Notes: generated by a model not told the origin, from the letters alone. Counted from the first letter of the stretch, positions 50,963 to 60,134 are shown. The stretch: DNA of 64,000 nt from Mesorhizobium comanense (GCF_005503535.1 NZ_SCNN01000010.1:62001-126000), one strand, 5' to 3'. Numbers and translations are program-made.

Positions 50963-51483
50963 GCGTGCTCGGCGACCCTTGCCTGGCTGGCATGGCCGAC
51001 TTCGCCCGTGAGCCTGGCAACCGCGCCCGGGACGATCTCGTGCGACAGCAGGCGGTCGAGGTCGACAGGGCGCGGCATCGAGATCTGGCCGCGCGGAATG
51101 CGCTTGAAGCCGAGCGGTCCGTAATAGGGCTCGTCGCCGACCAGCATGACGGCCGGCGCGCCGGCCTTGGCGGCGGCTTCGAGCGCGATCGCCACCAGGC
51201 GGCGGCCGATGCCGAGATTCTTGAAGGCAGGGCGCACGGCGAGCGGACCCAGCATCAACGCGCGGCCGGCGCCCGCCGCTATGCGGGTCATGCGCACCGA
51301 GGCGATGACGGTGTCGCCGTCGACCGCGACGAAGGACAACGCGCGCTCGTGGCCGCCGGCTTCGCGGATCTTGTAGGCGGCCAGCACGAAACGTCCGGGC
51401 CCAAAGGCTTCGTCGTTGATGGCTTCGATTTCAGGGTCGTGCGCCGGAGTTTCCGGCAGGTATTTCACGTCGGCAAGGCTCAT
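50959..51483 (-). CDS. GNAT-family N-acetyltransferase (YhbS-like)
   Basis: Acetyl-CoA-dependent acyltransferase of 174 residues. The acetyl-CoA loop is LAVRPAFKNLGIGRRLVAIAL (Q/RxxGxG/A type), preceded by the beta-4 strand ALMLGPL, and VMLVGDEPYYGPLGFKR is the YhbS-type ending. The last residues are probably encoded by sequence that includes a repeat end: the stop codon lies in the CTAG of the family B repeat. Substrate unknown. The 266 bases before it, up to 51749, hold no other gene. Confidence 0.87.
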   Translation of the reverse strand: MSLADVKYLPETPAHDPEIEAINDEAFGPGRFVLAAYKIREAGGHERALSFVAVDGDTVIASVRMTRIAAGAGRALMLGPLAVRPAFKNLGIGRRLVAIALEAAAKAGAPAVMLVGDEPYYGPLGFKRIPRGQISMPRPVDLDRLLSHEIVPGAVARLTGEVGHASQARVAEHA

Positions 51484-51749
51484 GGTCTTTGCGTTCCGGT
51501 AAGGAGAAAGGTTTGCTGCAAACGGCAGCGTTCGCCAGTCAGCGCTTCATCAAGCGCGGGCGTCCTTTCGTCGTCGGTCGAACCGGATCAAGGCAAAGTC
51601 GAACATGCGGATCGTCCGCTAGCATCAATTTTGCGCCGCTGCAATCGACGCATTCGCTGGCCCAGCCGATTGACGATCTGTTCAGCCCTGGATGATTTCC
51701 GCCTTGCCGCATCGCGTCCTACATCTGTGGAAACGCGAAAGGACTTCCC

Positions 51750-52742
51750 ATGGGACTACTGGTCGACGGCAAATGGCAGGACCGCTGGTATGACACCAAG
51801 GAGAGCGGCGGCAAGTTCGTGCGGGCGCAGTCGCAGTGGCGCGACTGGATCACACGCGATGGCAAGCCGGCCGAGAGTCGCGGGCGCGGCTTCAAGGCCG
51901 AGCCCGGCCGCTACCATCTCTATGTCTCGCTTGCCTGTCCCTGGGCGCACCGGACGCTGATCTTCCGGGCGCTGAAAAAGCTCGAGGGCGCCATCTCGGT
52001 GTCGGTCGTCCACCATTTCATGGGCGCCAATGGCTGGACGTTCCTGGCCGAGGACGGCGCCACTGGCGACGCGCTCTACGGCCTGGATTTCCTGCACCAG
52101 GTCTACACCAAGGCCGATCCGCGCTATTCGGGACGGGTGACGGTGCCGGTGCTGTGGGACAAGCAGGAACAGACCATCGTCTCCAACGAATCCTCCGAAA
52201 TCATCCGGATGCTGAATTCCGCCTTCGACGCATGGGGCGATCCCGGCCTGGATTTCTATCCGGAAGCCTTGCGCGGCGAGATCGACGCCATCAACGCGCT
52301 GATCTATCCGGCGATCAACAACGGCGTCTATCGCGCCGGCTTCGCCACCACGCAAGGTGCCTACGAGGAAGCGTTCGGCGAGTTGTTCCGCGCGCTCGAC
52401 GCGCTGGAGGACCGGCTGTCGAAGCAGCGTTATCTCGTGGGGGATCGCATCACGGAGGCCGACTGGCGGTTGTTCACGACGCTGGTGCGCTTCGATCCGG
52501 TCTATGTCGGGCACTTCAAATGCAATCTGCGCCGCATCGCCGACTATCCGAACCTGTCGAACTATCTGCGCGACCTCTATCAGGTGCAGGGCGTTTCAGA
52601 CACGGTCAACCTGCACCATATCAAGGCGCATTATTACGGGAGCCACGACACGATCAACCCGACGCGGATCGTGCCGGTCGGACCGGAACTGGACTATGGC
52701 GCGCCGCATGACCGGGCGCGGTTCGGTGGATCGGTGGCCTGA
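51750..52742 (+). CDS. Glutathionyl-hydroquinone reductase (GST omega-like)
   Basis: Removes glutathione from glutathionylated quinones. The 330-residue protein carries the catalytic Cys in SLACPWAHRTLI, the VHHFMGANGWTF and VPVLWDKQEQTIVSNES segments, and the long helical C-terminal domain ending in NLHHIKAHYYGSHDTINPTRIVP, all characteristic of the YqjG/PcpF/ECM4 group. Its stop codon directly abuts the end of the converging Nudix gene. Confidence 0.93.
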   Translation: MGLLVDGKWQDRWYDTKESGGKFVRAQSQWRDWITRDGKPAESRGRGFKAEPGRYHLYVSLACPWAHRTLIFRALKKLEGAISVSVVHHFMGANGWTFLAEDGATGDALYGLDFLHQVYTKADPRYSGRVTVPVLWDKQEQTIVSNESSEIIRMLNSAFDAWGDPGLDFYPEALRGEIDAINALIYPAINNGVYRAGFATTQGAYEEAFGELFRALDALEDRLSKQRYLVGDRITEADWRLFTTLVRFDPVYVGHFKCNLRRIADYPNLSNYLRDLYQVQGVSDTVNLHHIKAHYYGSHDTINPTRIVPVGPELDYGAPHDRARFGGSVA

Positions 52743-53237
52743 TTACCAGTAGGCGGATGCAGCCTCGCCCTCGAAAGCTTCCGCGATACGCCGCAGCGTC
52801 GCCGGCGTGGTGCCTTGCGGCAGGCGGTCGAGCGGAAAGAAGCCGGCCTCGGCGATCTCGTGATCTGGGAGTTTCGGCGTTGCCTGGGTGAAGTGCTCGA
52901 TCAGGTAGAAGCCGACATGGTCGCGCCGGCTGGAGCGACGGTTGAAGTGCATCGACTTCAGGACCGGCGGGCCAGAGAGCTTGATGTTGCCTTCCTCGAC
53001 CAGTTCGCGCGCCAACGCTTCCGCCATCGTCTCGCCGACCTCGACGCCGCCGCCGGGAAGCTGCCAGCCGGGTACGTAGGTGTGGCGGATGAGAAAGACC
53101 GAATTGGACGCCTTGTCGTGGACGAGGCCACGCACTCCCAATGTCATCGGTCGCCGCAGCACGAAATAGAGATGGAACAGCCTGGCTCTCAAGCCTGGCC
53201 AGCCGGTCTGGCGGAAGGCGTCTTCCTGGCCCGCCAT
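52743..53237 (-). CDS. Nudix hydrolase
   Basis: Hydrolyses a nucleoside diphosphate linked to another group. The Nudix box reads GGVEVGETMAEALARELVEE then G (pattern Gx5Ex7REUxEExGU complete). The 164-residue length is typical of small Nudix enzymes. It is convergent with the hydroquinone reductase gene and divergent from the phosphoesterase gene 72 bases away. Substrate unknown. Confidence 0.9.
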   Translation of the reverse strand: MAGQEDAFRQTGWPGLRARLFHLYFVLRRPMTLGVRGLVHDKASNSVFLIRHTYVPGWQLPGGGVEVGETMAEALARELVEEGNIKLSGPPVLKSMHFNRRSSRRDHVGFYLIEHFTQATPKLPDHEIAEAGFFPLDRLPQGTTPATLRRIAEAFEGEAASAYW

Positions 53238-53308
53238 CAGGAACGAAACCGCGGGTGGAAAGGCAAGCTGTTGTGGAAAGAGGGGCGCGTGTCGCCTATG
53301 AAAGAAAC

Positions 53309-54238
53309 ATGTTCAGGCTCGCGCATATTTCCGATGTCCATCTGGGGCCGTTGCCCGATGTATCCTATCGCGATCTCGCCTCCAAGCGCGTGCTCGGTTA
53401 TGTGAACTGGCAGCGCAACCGCCGCCGCCACATGCACGATGCCGTCATCGATGCCATCACGGTCGACATCAAGGCGCAGAACCCGGACCATCTCGCCGTC
53501 ACCGGCGACCTCGTCAACCTGGCGCTCGACGGCGAGATCGAGATGGCCAAACATTGGCTGGAGACGCTGGGGTCGCCGCACGACGTTTCGGTGGTGCCGG
53601 GCAACCACGATGCCTACGTGCCCGGCGCTTTCGACAAGGTCTGCCGCTCCTGGGCGGCCTGGATGAGCGGCGACGGCGTCAATACGCCGGTCGATCGCAA
53701 TGCCTTCCCGTATCTTCGTGTTCGCGGCAAGGTCGCGCTGATCGGCGTCTCTACGGCGCGCGCCACGGCACCCTTCATGGCCAATGGCTTTTTCATGGAA
53801 GGGCAGGCGGAACGCCTCGGCGCGATCCTGCGCGACACTGCCGGACGAGGCCTGTTCCGCGCCATCATGATCCATCATCCACCGGTGCGCGGCGCGGTTT
53901 CGCAGCACAAGCGGCTGTTCGGCATCGCGCGCTTCCACAAGATCATCCGCCGGCATGGCGCCGAGCTTGTCCTGCACGGCCATTCGCATCTGCCGTCGCT
54001 GTTCCAGATCGGGGTCCGCGGCGCCAAGGTTCCGGTGGTCGGCGTCGCTGCCGCCGGCCAGGCGCCAGGCGGCAAGCATCCGGCGGCGCAGTACAATCTG
54101 TTCGAGATCGATGGCGAAAAGGGCGCCTGGCGCATCCGCCTGACCCGGCGCGGGCTGACCGGACCGGCGACGTCGCCATCCGATCTGCAGACCATGGAGC
54201 TCGGTGTGGAGACCGATGCCGCTATGGCCGCCAACTGA
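53309..54238 (+). CDS. Calcineurin-like metallophosphoesterase
   Basis: The 309-residue enzyme contains all five metal motifs: AHISDVHLG (DxH), TGDLVN (GD), PGNHDAY (GNHD), MIHHPP (H) and LHGHSHLP (GHxH). It belongs to the 3',5'-cyclic AMP phosphodiesterase CpdA-like group. Start is ATG 53309, the first residue before RLAHISD; a longer frame reads into the Nudix gene. No strong ribosome site. The last 17 bases overlap the converging next gene. Confidence 0.9.
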   Translation: MFRLAHISDVHLGPLPDVSYRDLASKRVLGYVNWQRNRRRHMHDAVIDAITVDIKAQNPDHLAVTGDLVNLALDGEIEMAKHWLETLGSPHDVSVVPGNHDAYVPGAFDKVCRSWAAWMSGDGVNTPVDRNAFPYLRVRGKVALIGVSTARATAPFMANGFFMEGQAERLGAILRDTAGRGLFRAIMIHHPPVRGAVSQHKRLFGIARFHKIIRRHGAELVLHGHSHLPSLFQIGVRGAKVPVVGVAAAGQAPGGKHPAAQYNLFEIDGEKGAWRIRLTRRGLTGPATSPSDLQTMELGVETDAAMAAN

Positions 54239-54836
54239 GGACCAGGGCCGCGACGCGGTCCCAGAACAGGGCGGCCGATACCGCCAAGCCGACCAGAGCG
54301 CCCGCGGCGATCAGGCCAAGCCCGGACAGGAAAGCCGACCAGCCCCTGCCGCGTTGAGACGATGTGAGCGGCGGCTCGGCTTCGGCCACCTCGGCGCGCC
54401 TGATGCCGGCGAGGGCCGGTTCGACGCCGCCCTCCATCATCCTCTGACGCTCCACGATGCGCTCGGCGACATAGCGGGTCACGGCATCGGCGACCGGTTT
54501 CATCTCGGTCGATTCGGCAAGCACCACGCGGCCGATGCGTGTGTCCTTGAGGAAGCGGTAGGTGCGGCGGTCGCGCCCCATCGCGACGTGGCTGACGGCA
54601 TCGATCCACAGGCGCGGCTGGAGTCCCGAAGAGACGACAAAGTCGAAACTGTCGATATCGGCCGGCACATCGGCGAAGACGGGCGCCAGTTCGGCCGCCA
54701 GCAGATCAAGGCGCATGCGATGCGCCTCGCGCATGTCGACGACGACATCGTCCCGGTCGGCGAAGGCATTCTTCACATCACGGATTGCGTCGGACAATTT
54801 TCTCGACTGGTCGATCTTCTCGCCTGCATCCTTCAT
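54222..54836 (-). CDS. Conserved hypothetical protein with C-terminal membrane segment
   Basis: A 204-residue protein I cannot assign. It has a mostly helical soluble part (e.g. DAIRDVKNAFADRDDVVVDM, FVVSSGLQPRLWIDAVSHVA) and one C-terminal membrane helix (LSGLGLIAAGALVGLAVSAA) with a short tail, as in tail-anchored proteins. ATG 54836 is chosen since GAGG lies 9-10 bases upstream; the frame is open for 20 codons more, but that part contains a TTAA-N7-TTAA site that looks like promoter DNA. CtrA control is therefore possible. Confidence 0.75.
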   Translation of the reverse strand: MKDAGEKIDQSRKLSDAIRDVKNAFADRDDVVVDMREAHRMRLDLLAAELAPVFADVPADIDSFDFVVSSGLQPRLWIDAVSHVAMGRDRRTYRFLKDTRIGRVVLAESTEMKPVADAVTRYVAERIVERQRMMEGGVEPALAGIRRAEVAEAEPPLTSSQRGRGWSAFLSGLGLIAAGALVGLAVSAALFWDRVAALVLSWRP

Positions 54837-54859
54837 CGGCGTCTGCCTCGCGGGTTTGG

Positions 54860-54874
54860 TTAACACGCAGTTAA
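54860..54874 (-). promoter_or_regulatory. TTAA-N7-TTAA, candidate CtrA box
   Basis: TTAACACGCAGTTAA has the exact spacing of the full CtrA recognition sequence and lies 24 bases before the start of the tail-anchored hypothetical gene. The gene context is otherwise not related to the cell cycle. Confidence 0.5.
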
Positions 54875-54943
54875 CACAGCCGCCGGCAAAATGCACTGGC
54901 GATCAAGGAGATCGGGGTGTTCAGAGGGGGCGCCGGAGAAAGG

Positions 54944-55759
54944 CTAGCCGGCCTCGGCGAGCTTCGGGCGCGCGGACCTGGAGCGACGGTTCATATTGCG
55001 CTGGATGATGCTCGCGACCAGATCGGGAGCCTCTTCGATCAGCATATGGCCGGCGGCCAGGACATGATGGACATGGAAGTGCGGCGGCAGGTCGTCCGCC
55101 TGGGTGGAAGGCAACACCGGGTCGTCGCTTCCCCACACCGCCATCACCGGCATGGACAGCGTGTCCAACTGGTCGCGCGGGATGACACCCTGCCGGTCGT
55201 CCCTGGTCATGGCGTCCGCCACCTCGATGAGTTTTTCCACCTGGCCTGGCCGGCCGCGCATGTCGCATAGCACATCGGCGATATGCCGCGCGGGCGGGCT
55301 GCCATGTCCCGACATCGCTTCGAGGCAAGCAAGGATCTCCGTCAGGTCGCTGGCGGCGGCATAGCGGCGCAACAGCGGCGCATTGATCTCCGGCCCAAAA
55401 CCGCCGGGGGCCAGCAGGGTGAGCGAAGCCACTTTGGCGGGCTCGATGAGCGCCATGAGGGCCGCCACCGCTCCCCCCATCGAATGGCCAACCAGATGGA
55501 TCCGTTTGGCTGCACGGACCGCCGGGTCGGCAAGCACCGCCCTGGCAGCCACTTTCGCCGGCCCGGCGCCGGGGAAGTCCAGCGACAGGCCATGCCCCGG
55601 CAGGTCATAGGCAAGCGTGCGCGCGAGGGGCGACAGCGCGGCGGCAACATCGCGCCAGACCTCGTGGCAACCGCCAAAACCGTGCAGCAGGACGATGGTC
55701 TTCGAGCCAACACCCTGTTCGGCGCAATAGAGCGATGAGTTCATGAAAGCGGAGGACAT
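54944..55759 (-). CDS. Alpha/beta-hydrolase fold protein
   Basis: Carboxylic-ester-type hydrolase of about 271 residues. Oxyanion-hole motif VLLHGFGG, nucleophile GHSMGGAVAAL, acid in VWGSDDPVLP and the catalytic His in AAGHMLIEEAPD are in order. Start uncertain: ATG 55759 or ATG 55744, neither with a site, while the open frame reaches back to 55858. It is followed by the divergent tail-anchored gene. Substrate unknown. Confidence 0.85.
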   Translation of the reverse strand: MSSAFMNSSLYCAEQGVGSKTIVLLHGFGGCHEVWRDVAAALSPLARTLAYDLPGHGLSLDFPGAGPAKVAARAVLADPAVRAAKRIHLVGHSMGGAVAALMALIEPAKVASLTLLAPGGFGPEINAPLLRRYAAASDLTEILACLEAMSGHGSPPARHIADVLCDMRGRPGQVEKLIEVADAMTRDDRQGVIPRDQLDTLSMPVMAVWGSDDPVLPSTQADDLPPHFHVHHVLAAGHMLIEEAPDLVASIIQRNMNRRSRSARPKLAEAG

Positions 55760-55967
55760 GAAATTGCGGGAAAGGTTGAAATGTGGCTGGATTGCTCCTT
55801 GTCCAGTATCATGGCCAGTAAAGTTTTCGCGATTGCTGTCCCGACAGGAGCACGTCATTTGACGATTTTGCCGGGCAAAGCCGGCAAATCAACAAGAGCG
55901 GCACTGTGCTGTGCGTGTGCGAATGCTCAACAATTCGATTGGTCCAACCAGCCCGTCCTGTCGGACA

Positions 55968-57728
55968 TCAACTCGGATTGCCGAGCCCGGCTGCGCGCAG
56001 GGCGCCAACCAGTCGCTCGGTCAGGTCGGCCGGATATTTCCGGTCGACGAAGGTCGCGCGCGGGTTGGCGGCGAATTTGGGAAATTGAGCGGTCAGTTCA
56101 TCGAGCAGCTTGCGCGCCTGACCGTTCTGGCCGGCGATCCTGGCCCCGATCACCCTGGCGGCGAGATAATGCGATTTCGTCGCGGTCGTTCTCAAAGCGG
56201 TGCTGGCGATGGCGGCCTTGTTCATGTCGCCAAGCATGAATTCGCCGGCGAAGAGCCCGAAATCCCACCATGTCGGATGACCGCTGGAAGCATCCACGGC
56301 ATGAGCCAGGATAGGTGTTCCCTCGGCATACCGGCCAGCGAAGATCAGCCCGTAGCCATAAGCGGCGGCCATGGCGAGATCGTAGGGATTGAGATCGTAG
56401 GCCTTGCGCATCCAGCGCAGCGCCTCGTCGGCATTGCCGAGGCGCGAATTGATATAGCCGTAGGCGCGATGCGCGTACGGGCTGGTCGGTCCCATCTGCA
56501 CGGCCCGATGGGCGAACGTCACGGCTTTCTCGATCGTGGCGTCAGGCGGATAGGCGTAGTGGTCGTTCACGGCCTCCAGATGGAGCGAGGCCAGTTCCGA
56601 ATAGACCAGTGACGATCGGGCGCCGCTGTTGGCCATGGTTTCGAGGCAGCGATAGGCGGCCTCGTGGGTCCTGGCGTTCTGGTCGAGGTAGTATTTGTCA
56701 TTGAGCAGCAGGCACTGCGTCAGCGCGGTCTGGATGCCGGCCTGCTCGATATAGCTGTAGATCGTGCCGGAGGCGGGCAGGGCCGAACTCAGGATGCCCG
56801 CCATGCGGTCCTCTACAGCGGATGGCGCGCTGTCGGCGGCGGTCAGATTGCGCGACATCAGCACCCGGCCGGTCGCTACGCTCTGCAGTTCGACGGTGAT
56901 GTCGCCCGCGCCCGGTCCAGGCAGGACATCGAAGATGAAGCTCGTCGCACTGGTGACCGGATCGACCTTGTTGACGGTGTCGCGGCCGATGAAGTCGATC
57001 GTATCGAAGCCGCTCAGGCCAGCCCGTAGCGACGCCGCGACGCGGCTGGCATCCGGTCCATTGGCCTTGACCGCGATGTAGACCAGCGGCAGGGCTTCGC
57101 TCATCGGCGATGGCGTGATGCTGGCGGTCAGACCGGCGGGGTCGGCCGTGGCCGGCATGTTGCCGCCAGCCAGCAGCGCGCCGCTGCCCTGACGCAGGAT
57201 CAGAACCCCGAGCATGGCGATAACCACGGCGATCGCCATCCAGAAGAATTGGAGATGGCGTGCTACCGAAGGCACGGTCGCCGGCAATGCCGCGGCCGCC
57301 GGCGTGTCCTCGGCGGTGCCGGCAGACCCGGACAGGGTGGCCGCCTCCGCCTGCAAGGCCGGTTCGTCCACTTCGGGCAACCGGATCGCGTTGAGCTCGT
57401 AGGCCGGAACATAACCGCCGCGCGGGATGGCGATGCGAACCGGCTCGGCGATGCCCTCATTGGCGAAATACTGCTGCAGCAATTCGCGCAGCCTGCCTGC
57501 CTGCACCCGCACCACGGCATCGGTCGACGGATCGAAATCTCCGTCCTTGCCGAACACGTCCATGGCGATGGAAAAGCCCTTCAGCCTGTCGGCTTCGCCG
57601 GCCTGTTCGCGTTCGACAAGATAACGGATCAGCTTGCGCGCGCGCTCGGACCTTCCGAACGTTTCGCTGGCAAGCAGTCGCTCCAGTGTCTCGCGCACTG
57701 CGGGGGCGGCAGGCGTGGCATGCTGCAA
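55968..57728 (-). CDS. CadC-like membrane-bound regulator with TPR domain
   Basis: The 586-residue protein has an N-terminal domain common in this group (LERLLASETFGRSERARKLI, RVQAGRLRELLQQYF, a winged-helix-like DNA-contact region), one membrane helix near residues 165-185 (FFWMAIAVVIAMLGVLILRQ), then a large periplasmic or cytoplasmic region with TPR-like repeats (SPYAHRAYGYINSRLGNADE, ALRWMRKAYDLNPYDLAMAA, YLAARVIGARIAGQNGQA). The topology places DNA binding inside and sensing outside, as in CadC/ToxR. The ligand is unknown. It is not part of a recognisable operon. Confidence 0.8.
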   Translation of the reverse strand: MQHATPAAPAVRETLERLLASETFGRSERARKLIRYLVEREQAGEADRLKGFSIAMDVFGKDGDFDPSTDAVVRVQAGRLRELLQQYFANEGIAEPVRIAIPRGGYVPAYELNAIRLPEVDEPALQAEAATLSGSAGTAEDTPAAAALPATVPSVARHLQFFWMAIAVVIAMLGVLILRQGSGALLAGGNMPATADPAGLTASITPSPMSEALPLVYIAVKANGPDASRVAASLRAGLSGFDTIDFIGRDTVNKVDPVTSATSFIFDVLPGPGAGDITVELQSVATGRVLMSRNLTAADSAPSAVEDRMAGILSSALPASGTIYSYIEQAGIQTALTQCLLLNDKYYLDQNARTHEAAYRCLETMANSGARSSLVYSELASLHLEAVNDHYAYPPDATIEKAVTFAHRAVQMGPTSPYAHRAYGYINSRLGNADEALRWMRKAYDLNPYDLAMAAAYGYGLIFAGRYAEGTPILAHAVDASSGHPTWWDFGLFAGEFMLGDMNKAAIASTALRTTATKSHYLAARVIGARIAGQNGQARKLLDELTAQFPKFAANPRATFVDRKYPADLTERLVGALRAAGLGNPS

Positions 57729-57924
57729 GTGTCGATCCTCTCGAAGTCGGCACAGGTTAAGGCGCGATCATATAGCGCCCGCATCGCCACACAAGTGTAC
57801 AGCCATTATGCGATCGCGTACCTAACCGGATAATTTGCCGGTGGTTAATGGCCGGGGCCGATATCAGCTTCCCAACAGCGCCCCGGGGGCAGGACCAAAC
57901 TCTTGTTCGGCCTCACGAAATGGC

Positions 57925-57954
57925 GGCGCGGGAGGCGATTCCGCCTCCCGCGCC
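57925..57954 (-). terminator. Terminator hairpin downstream of leuA
   Basis: A perfect 13-bp GC-rich stem (57925-57937 with 57942-57954) with a 4-base loop, 18 bases after the leuA stop. Only a weak T-run follows. Confidence 0.75.
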
Positions 57955-57972
57955 AACGAGCTGAAATTTGCC

Positions 57973-59706
57973 TCAGCGCGCCTTGCTGCCGACGATGCGG
58001 TTGGCGGCCGAAGTCACCGCTTCCAGGGAGGCGGCGACGATGTTGGTGTTGATGCCGGCGCCGAACAATTTGCCGCCGGGATACTCCATCTCCACGTAGG
58101 AAATGGCCGAGGCGTTCGAGCCGCGCTGCATGGAGTGCTCGGAGTAGTCGAGCACCGACATCTCGATGCCGACATGGCGCGACAGCGCGTCGACGAAGCC
58201 GTCGATCGGGCCGGTGCCGGTGCCGGTGATGGTCATCTCCTTGCCATTGTCGAGAATGACGGCCTCGACGACGCGCCGGCCCTTGACCACGGTATCGGGA
58301 TAGGTCTGGTGGTCGACGAATTTCAGGCGCGCGCCCGGCTGGTCGACATAGGTTTCGAGGAAGCGCTCATAGATGCGCTTGGCCGGTACTTCCTTGCCTT
58401 CGGCATCGGTGATCGCCTGGATCGCCTGGCTGAACTCGATCTGCAGGTTGCGCGGCAGGTTGAGGCCGTAGTCGGCCTGCAGCACATAGGCGATGCCGCC
58501 CTTGCCCGATTGCGAGTTGATGCGGATGATGGCCTCGTAGCTGCGGCCGACATCGGCCGGATCGATCGGCAGATACGGCACTTCCCAGAGGCTGGTGTTG
58601 GCCTTCTTCAGCGCCTTCATGCCCTTGTTGATGGCATCCTGGTGCGAGCCGGAAAAGGCGGTGTAGACCAGTTCGCCGACATAGGGATGGCGCTCGGGGA
58701 TCTTCAGCTGGTTCGAGTATTCGTAGACGTCCTTCATCCGGTTGATGTCGGAGCAGTCGATGCCCGGATCGACGCCTTGCGTGTACATGTTGAGCGCCAG
58801 CGTGACGATGTCGACATTGCCGGTGCGCTCGCCATTGCCGAACAGCGTGCCTTCGACGCGGTCCGCGCCTGCCATCAGGCCGAGTTCGGTGGTGGCGATG
58901 CCGGTGCCGCGATCGTTGTGCGGATGCAGCGAGATGATCAGGTTCTCCCTGTTGTCGAGATTGCGGCACATCCATTCGATGCGGTCGGCATAGACGTTGG
59001 GTGTCGACATCTCGACCGTCGACGGCAGGTTGATGATCAGCTTGTTGTCCGGGGTCGGCCGCACGATCTCGGTGACGGCGTTACAGATCTCCAGCGCCAC
59101 TTCGAGTTCGGTGCCGGTAAAGCTCTCGGGCGAATACTCGAAGCGGTAGCCGCCGCCGGCCTTGGCGGCCATGTCGGTGATCATCTTGGCCGCGTCGGTG
59201 GCGATGCGCTTGATGCCACCGACGTCCTTCTCGAAGACGACGCGGCGCTGCAGTTCGCTGGTCGAATTGTAGAAATGCACGATCGGGTTGGTGGCGCCCT
59301 TGAGCGCCTCGAAGGTGCGGGTGATCAGTTCAGGCCGGCACTGCACCAGCACCTGGAGGGAGACGTCTGATGGTACGTTTCCCTGCTCGATGCACCAGCG
59401 GGCGAAGTCGAAATCGGTCTGCGAGGCGGAGGGAAAGCCGATCTCGATCTCCTTGAAGCCCATGTCGAGCAGCAGGGCGAACATGCGCGCCTTGCGCTCA
59501 TGGCCCATCGGGTCGATCAGCGCCTGGTTGCCGTCGCGCAGGTCGACCGAGCACCAGATCGGCGCCTTCTCGATCATTTTCGAGGGCCAAGTCCGGTCGG
59601 CGAGGCCCACCGTGGGATAGGGCTGATACTTGCGGGCAGCGTCCGGCATGCCGCTCGCGGCCTTGGCTGTGTCAGCCGCGGCGCGGATTTCTTCTCGTGC
59701 GTTCAT
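57973..59706 (-). CDS. leuA: 2-Isopropylmalate synthase LeuA
   Basis: First committed step of leucine biosynthesis. The 577-residue protein has WCSVDLRDGNQALIDPM (metal/substrate loop), IEIGFPSASQTDFDF, LHPHNDRGTGIATTELGLMA with the HxH motif, GNGERTGNVDIVTLALNMY and a long C-terminal allosteric domain (TGPIDGFVDALSRHVG, YVEMEYPGG). The length is that of the long Actinobacteria/alpha-type enzyme. ATG 59706 has GGGAG 8 bases upstream; nine further codons are open but lack a site. A leucine-rich leader peptide precedes it, so attenuation by leucine-tRNA charging is likely. Confidence 0.97.
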   Translation of the reverse strand: MNAREEIRAAADTAKAASGMPDAARKYQPYPTVGLADRTWPSKMIEKAPIWCSVDLRDGNQALIDPMGHERKARMFALLLDMGFKEIEIGFPSASQTDFDFARWCIEQGNVPSDVSLQVLVQCRPELITRTFEALKGATNPIVHFYNSTSELQRRVVFEKDVGGIKRIATDAAKMITDMAAKAGGGYRFEYSPESFTGTELEVALEICNAVTEIVRPTPDNKLIINLPSTVEMSTPNVYADRIEWMCRNLDNRENLIISLHPHNDRGTGIATTELGLMAGADRVEGTLFGNGERTGNVDIVTLALNMYTQGVDPGIDCSDINRMKDVYEYSNQLKIPERHPYVGELVYTAFSGSHQDAINKGMKALKKANTSLWEVPYLPIDPADVGRSYEAIIRINSQSGKGGIAYVLQADYGLNLPRNLQIEFSQAIQAITDAEGKEVPAKRIYERFLETYVDQPGARLKFVDHQTYPDTVVKGRRVVEAVILDNGKEMTITGTGTGPIDGFVDALSRHVGIEMSVLDYSEHSMQRGSNASAISYVEMEYPGGKLFGAGINTNIVAASLEAVTSAANRIVGSKAR

Positions 59707-59731
59707 CGTCTTGTTCTCCCGGCGGCCTCGC

Positions 59732-59749
59732 ATCCGCCTTCAGGCGGAT
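59732..59749 (-). promoter_or_regulatory. Leader hairpin close to the leuA ribosome site
   Basis: ATCCGCC/GGCGGAT with a TTCA loop (as read on the plus strand), ending about 26 bases before the leuA ATG. It can compete with the larger leader fold at 59817-59861 as terminator or sequestering stem. Confidence 0.5.
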
Positions 59750-59816
59750 TGTTGGCGAGCGGCGCCTTTACCAGATTTTCGTTCGCTTGATGTGACTGCC
59801 AATTTTGAGACTGGCC

Positions 59817-59861
59817 AAGGAGCATGCGCTTGCGCGGCGGTTCGACCGCCGGGCGCTCCTT
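59817..59861 (-). promoter_or_regulatory. Leader RNA stem at the end of the leuA leader peptide
   Basis: Outer arms AAGGAGC and GCTCCTT (59817-59823, 59855-59861) enclose an inner GGCGGT/ACCGCC hairpin (59836-59850). The stem starts at the leader peptide stop codon, where a ribosome paused at Leu codons would control its folding. Confidence 0.6.
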
Positions 59862-59977
59862 CAGCGAACCCGGCGATCGCCGATAAGGCCGAGAAGAAGC
59901 AGCGTCGAGGCGAGCGCGCGCACGGTCTCGCCGGCAAAGCCGGTCTGACGGGAAGCGATGATGGCGCGCTTGTTCAT
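59861..59977 (-). CDS. leuA leader peptide (attenuator)
   Basis: A 38-codon reading frame whose product MNKRAIIASRQTGFAGETVR... ends in ALASTLLLLGLIGDRRVR. Five leucines in six residues, with four in a row, near the C terminus are the signature of a leucine attenuation peptide. The frame stops 154 bases before leuA and is followed at once by a strong stem. Starved for charged Leu-tRNA, the ribosome would stall at the Leu run and change the fold. It has only a weak ribosome site (GAGAACC). Confidence 0.75.
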   Translation of the reverse strand: MNKRAIIASRQTGFAGETVRALASTLLLLGLIGDRRVR

Positions 59978-60134
59978 GGCGGTTCTCATACAGGAGCGGC
60001 CTGCGTGAGGCAAGCGGGGGCCGTATCGCACGAATATTATCCCTAACGCGGACGCTCTTTCGCGCGCGCCGCAAATGCGCCAGACTTGGGCGACAGCGGG
60101 GCTGCGGTGCCCTGCCGCCGGTAGGGGGTCGTCC

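Noticed and set aside
57835..59370. 511-codon open frame antisense to leuA
   Set aside because: It is the shadow of LeuA, which has all catalytic motifs; the plus-strand product has no recognisable domain.
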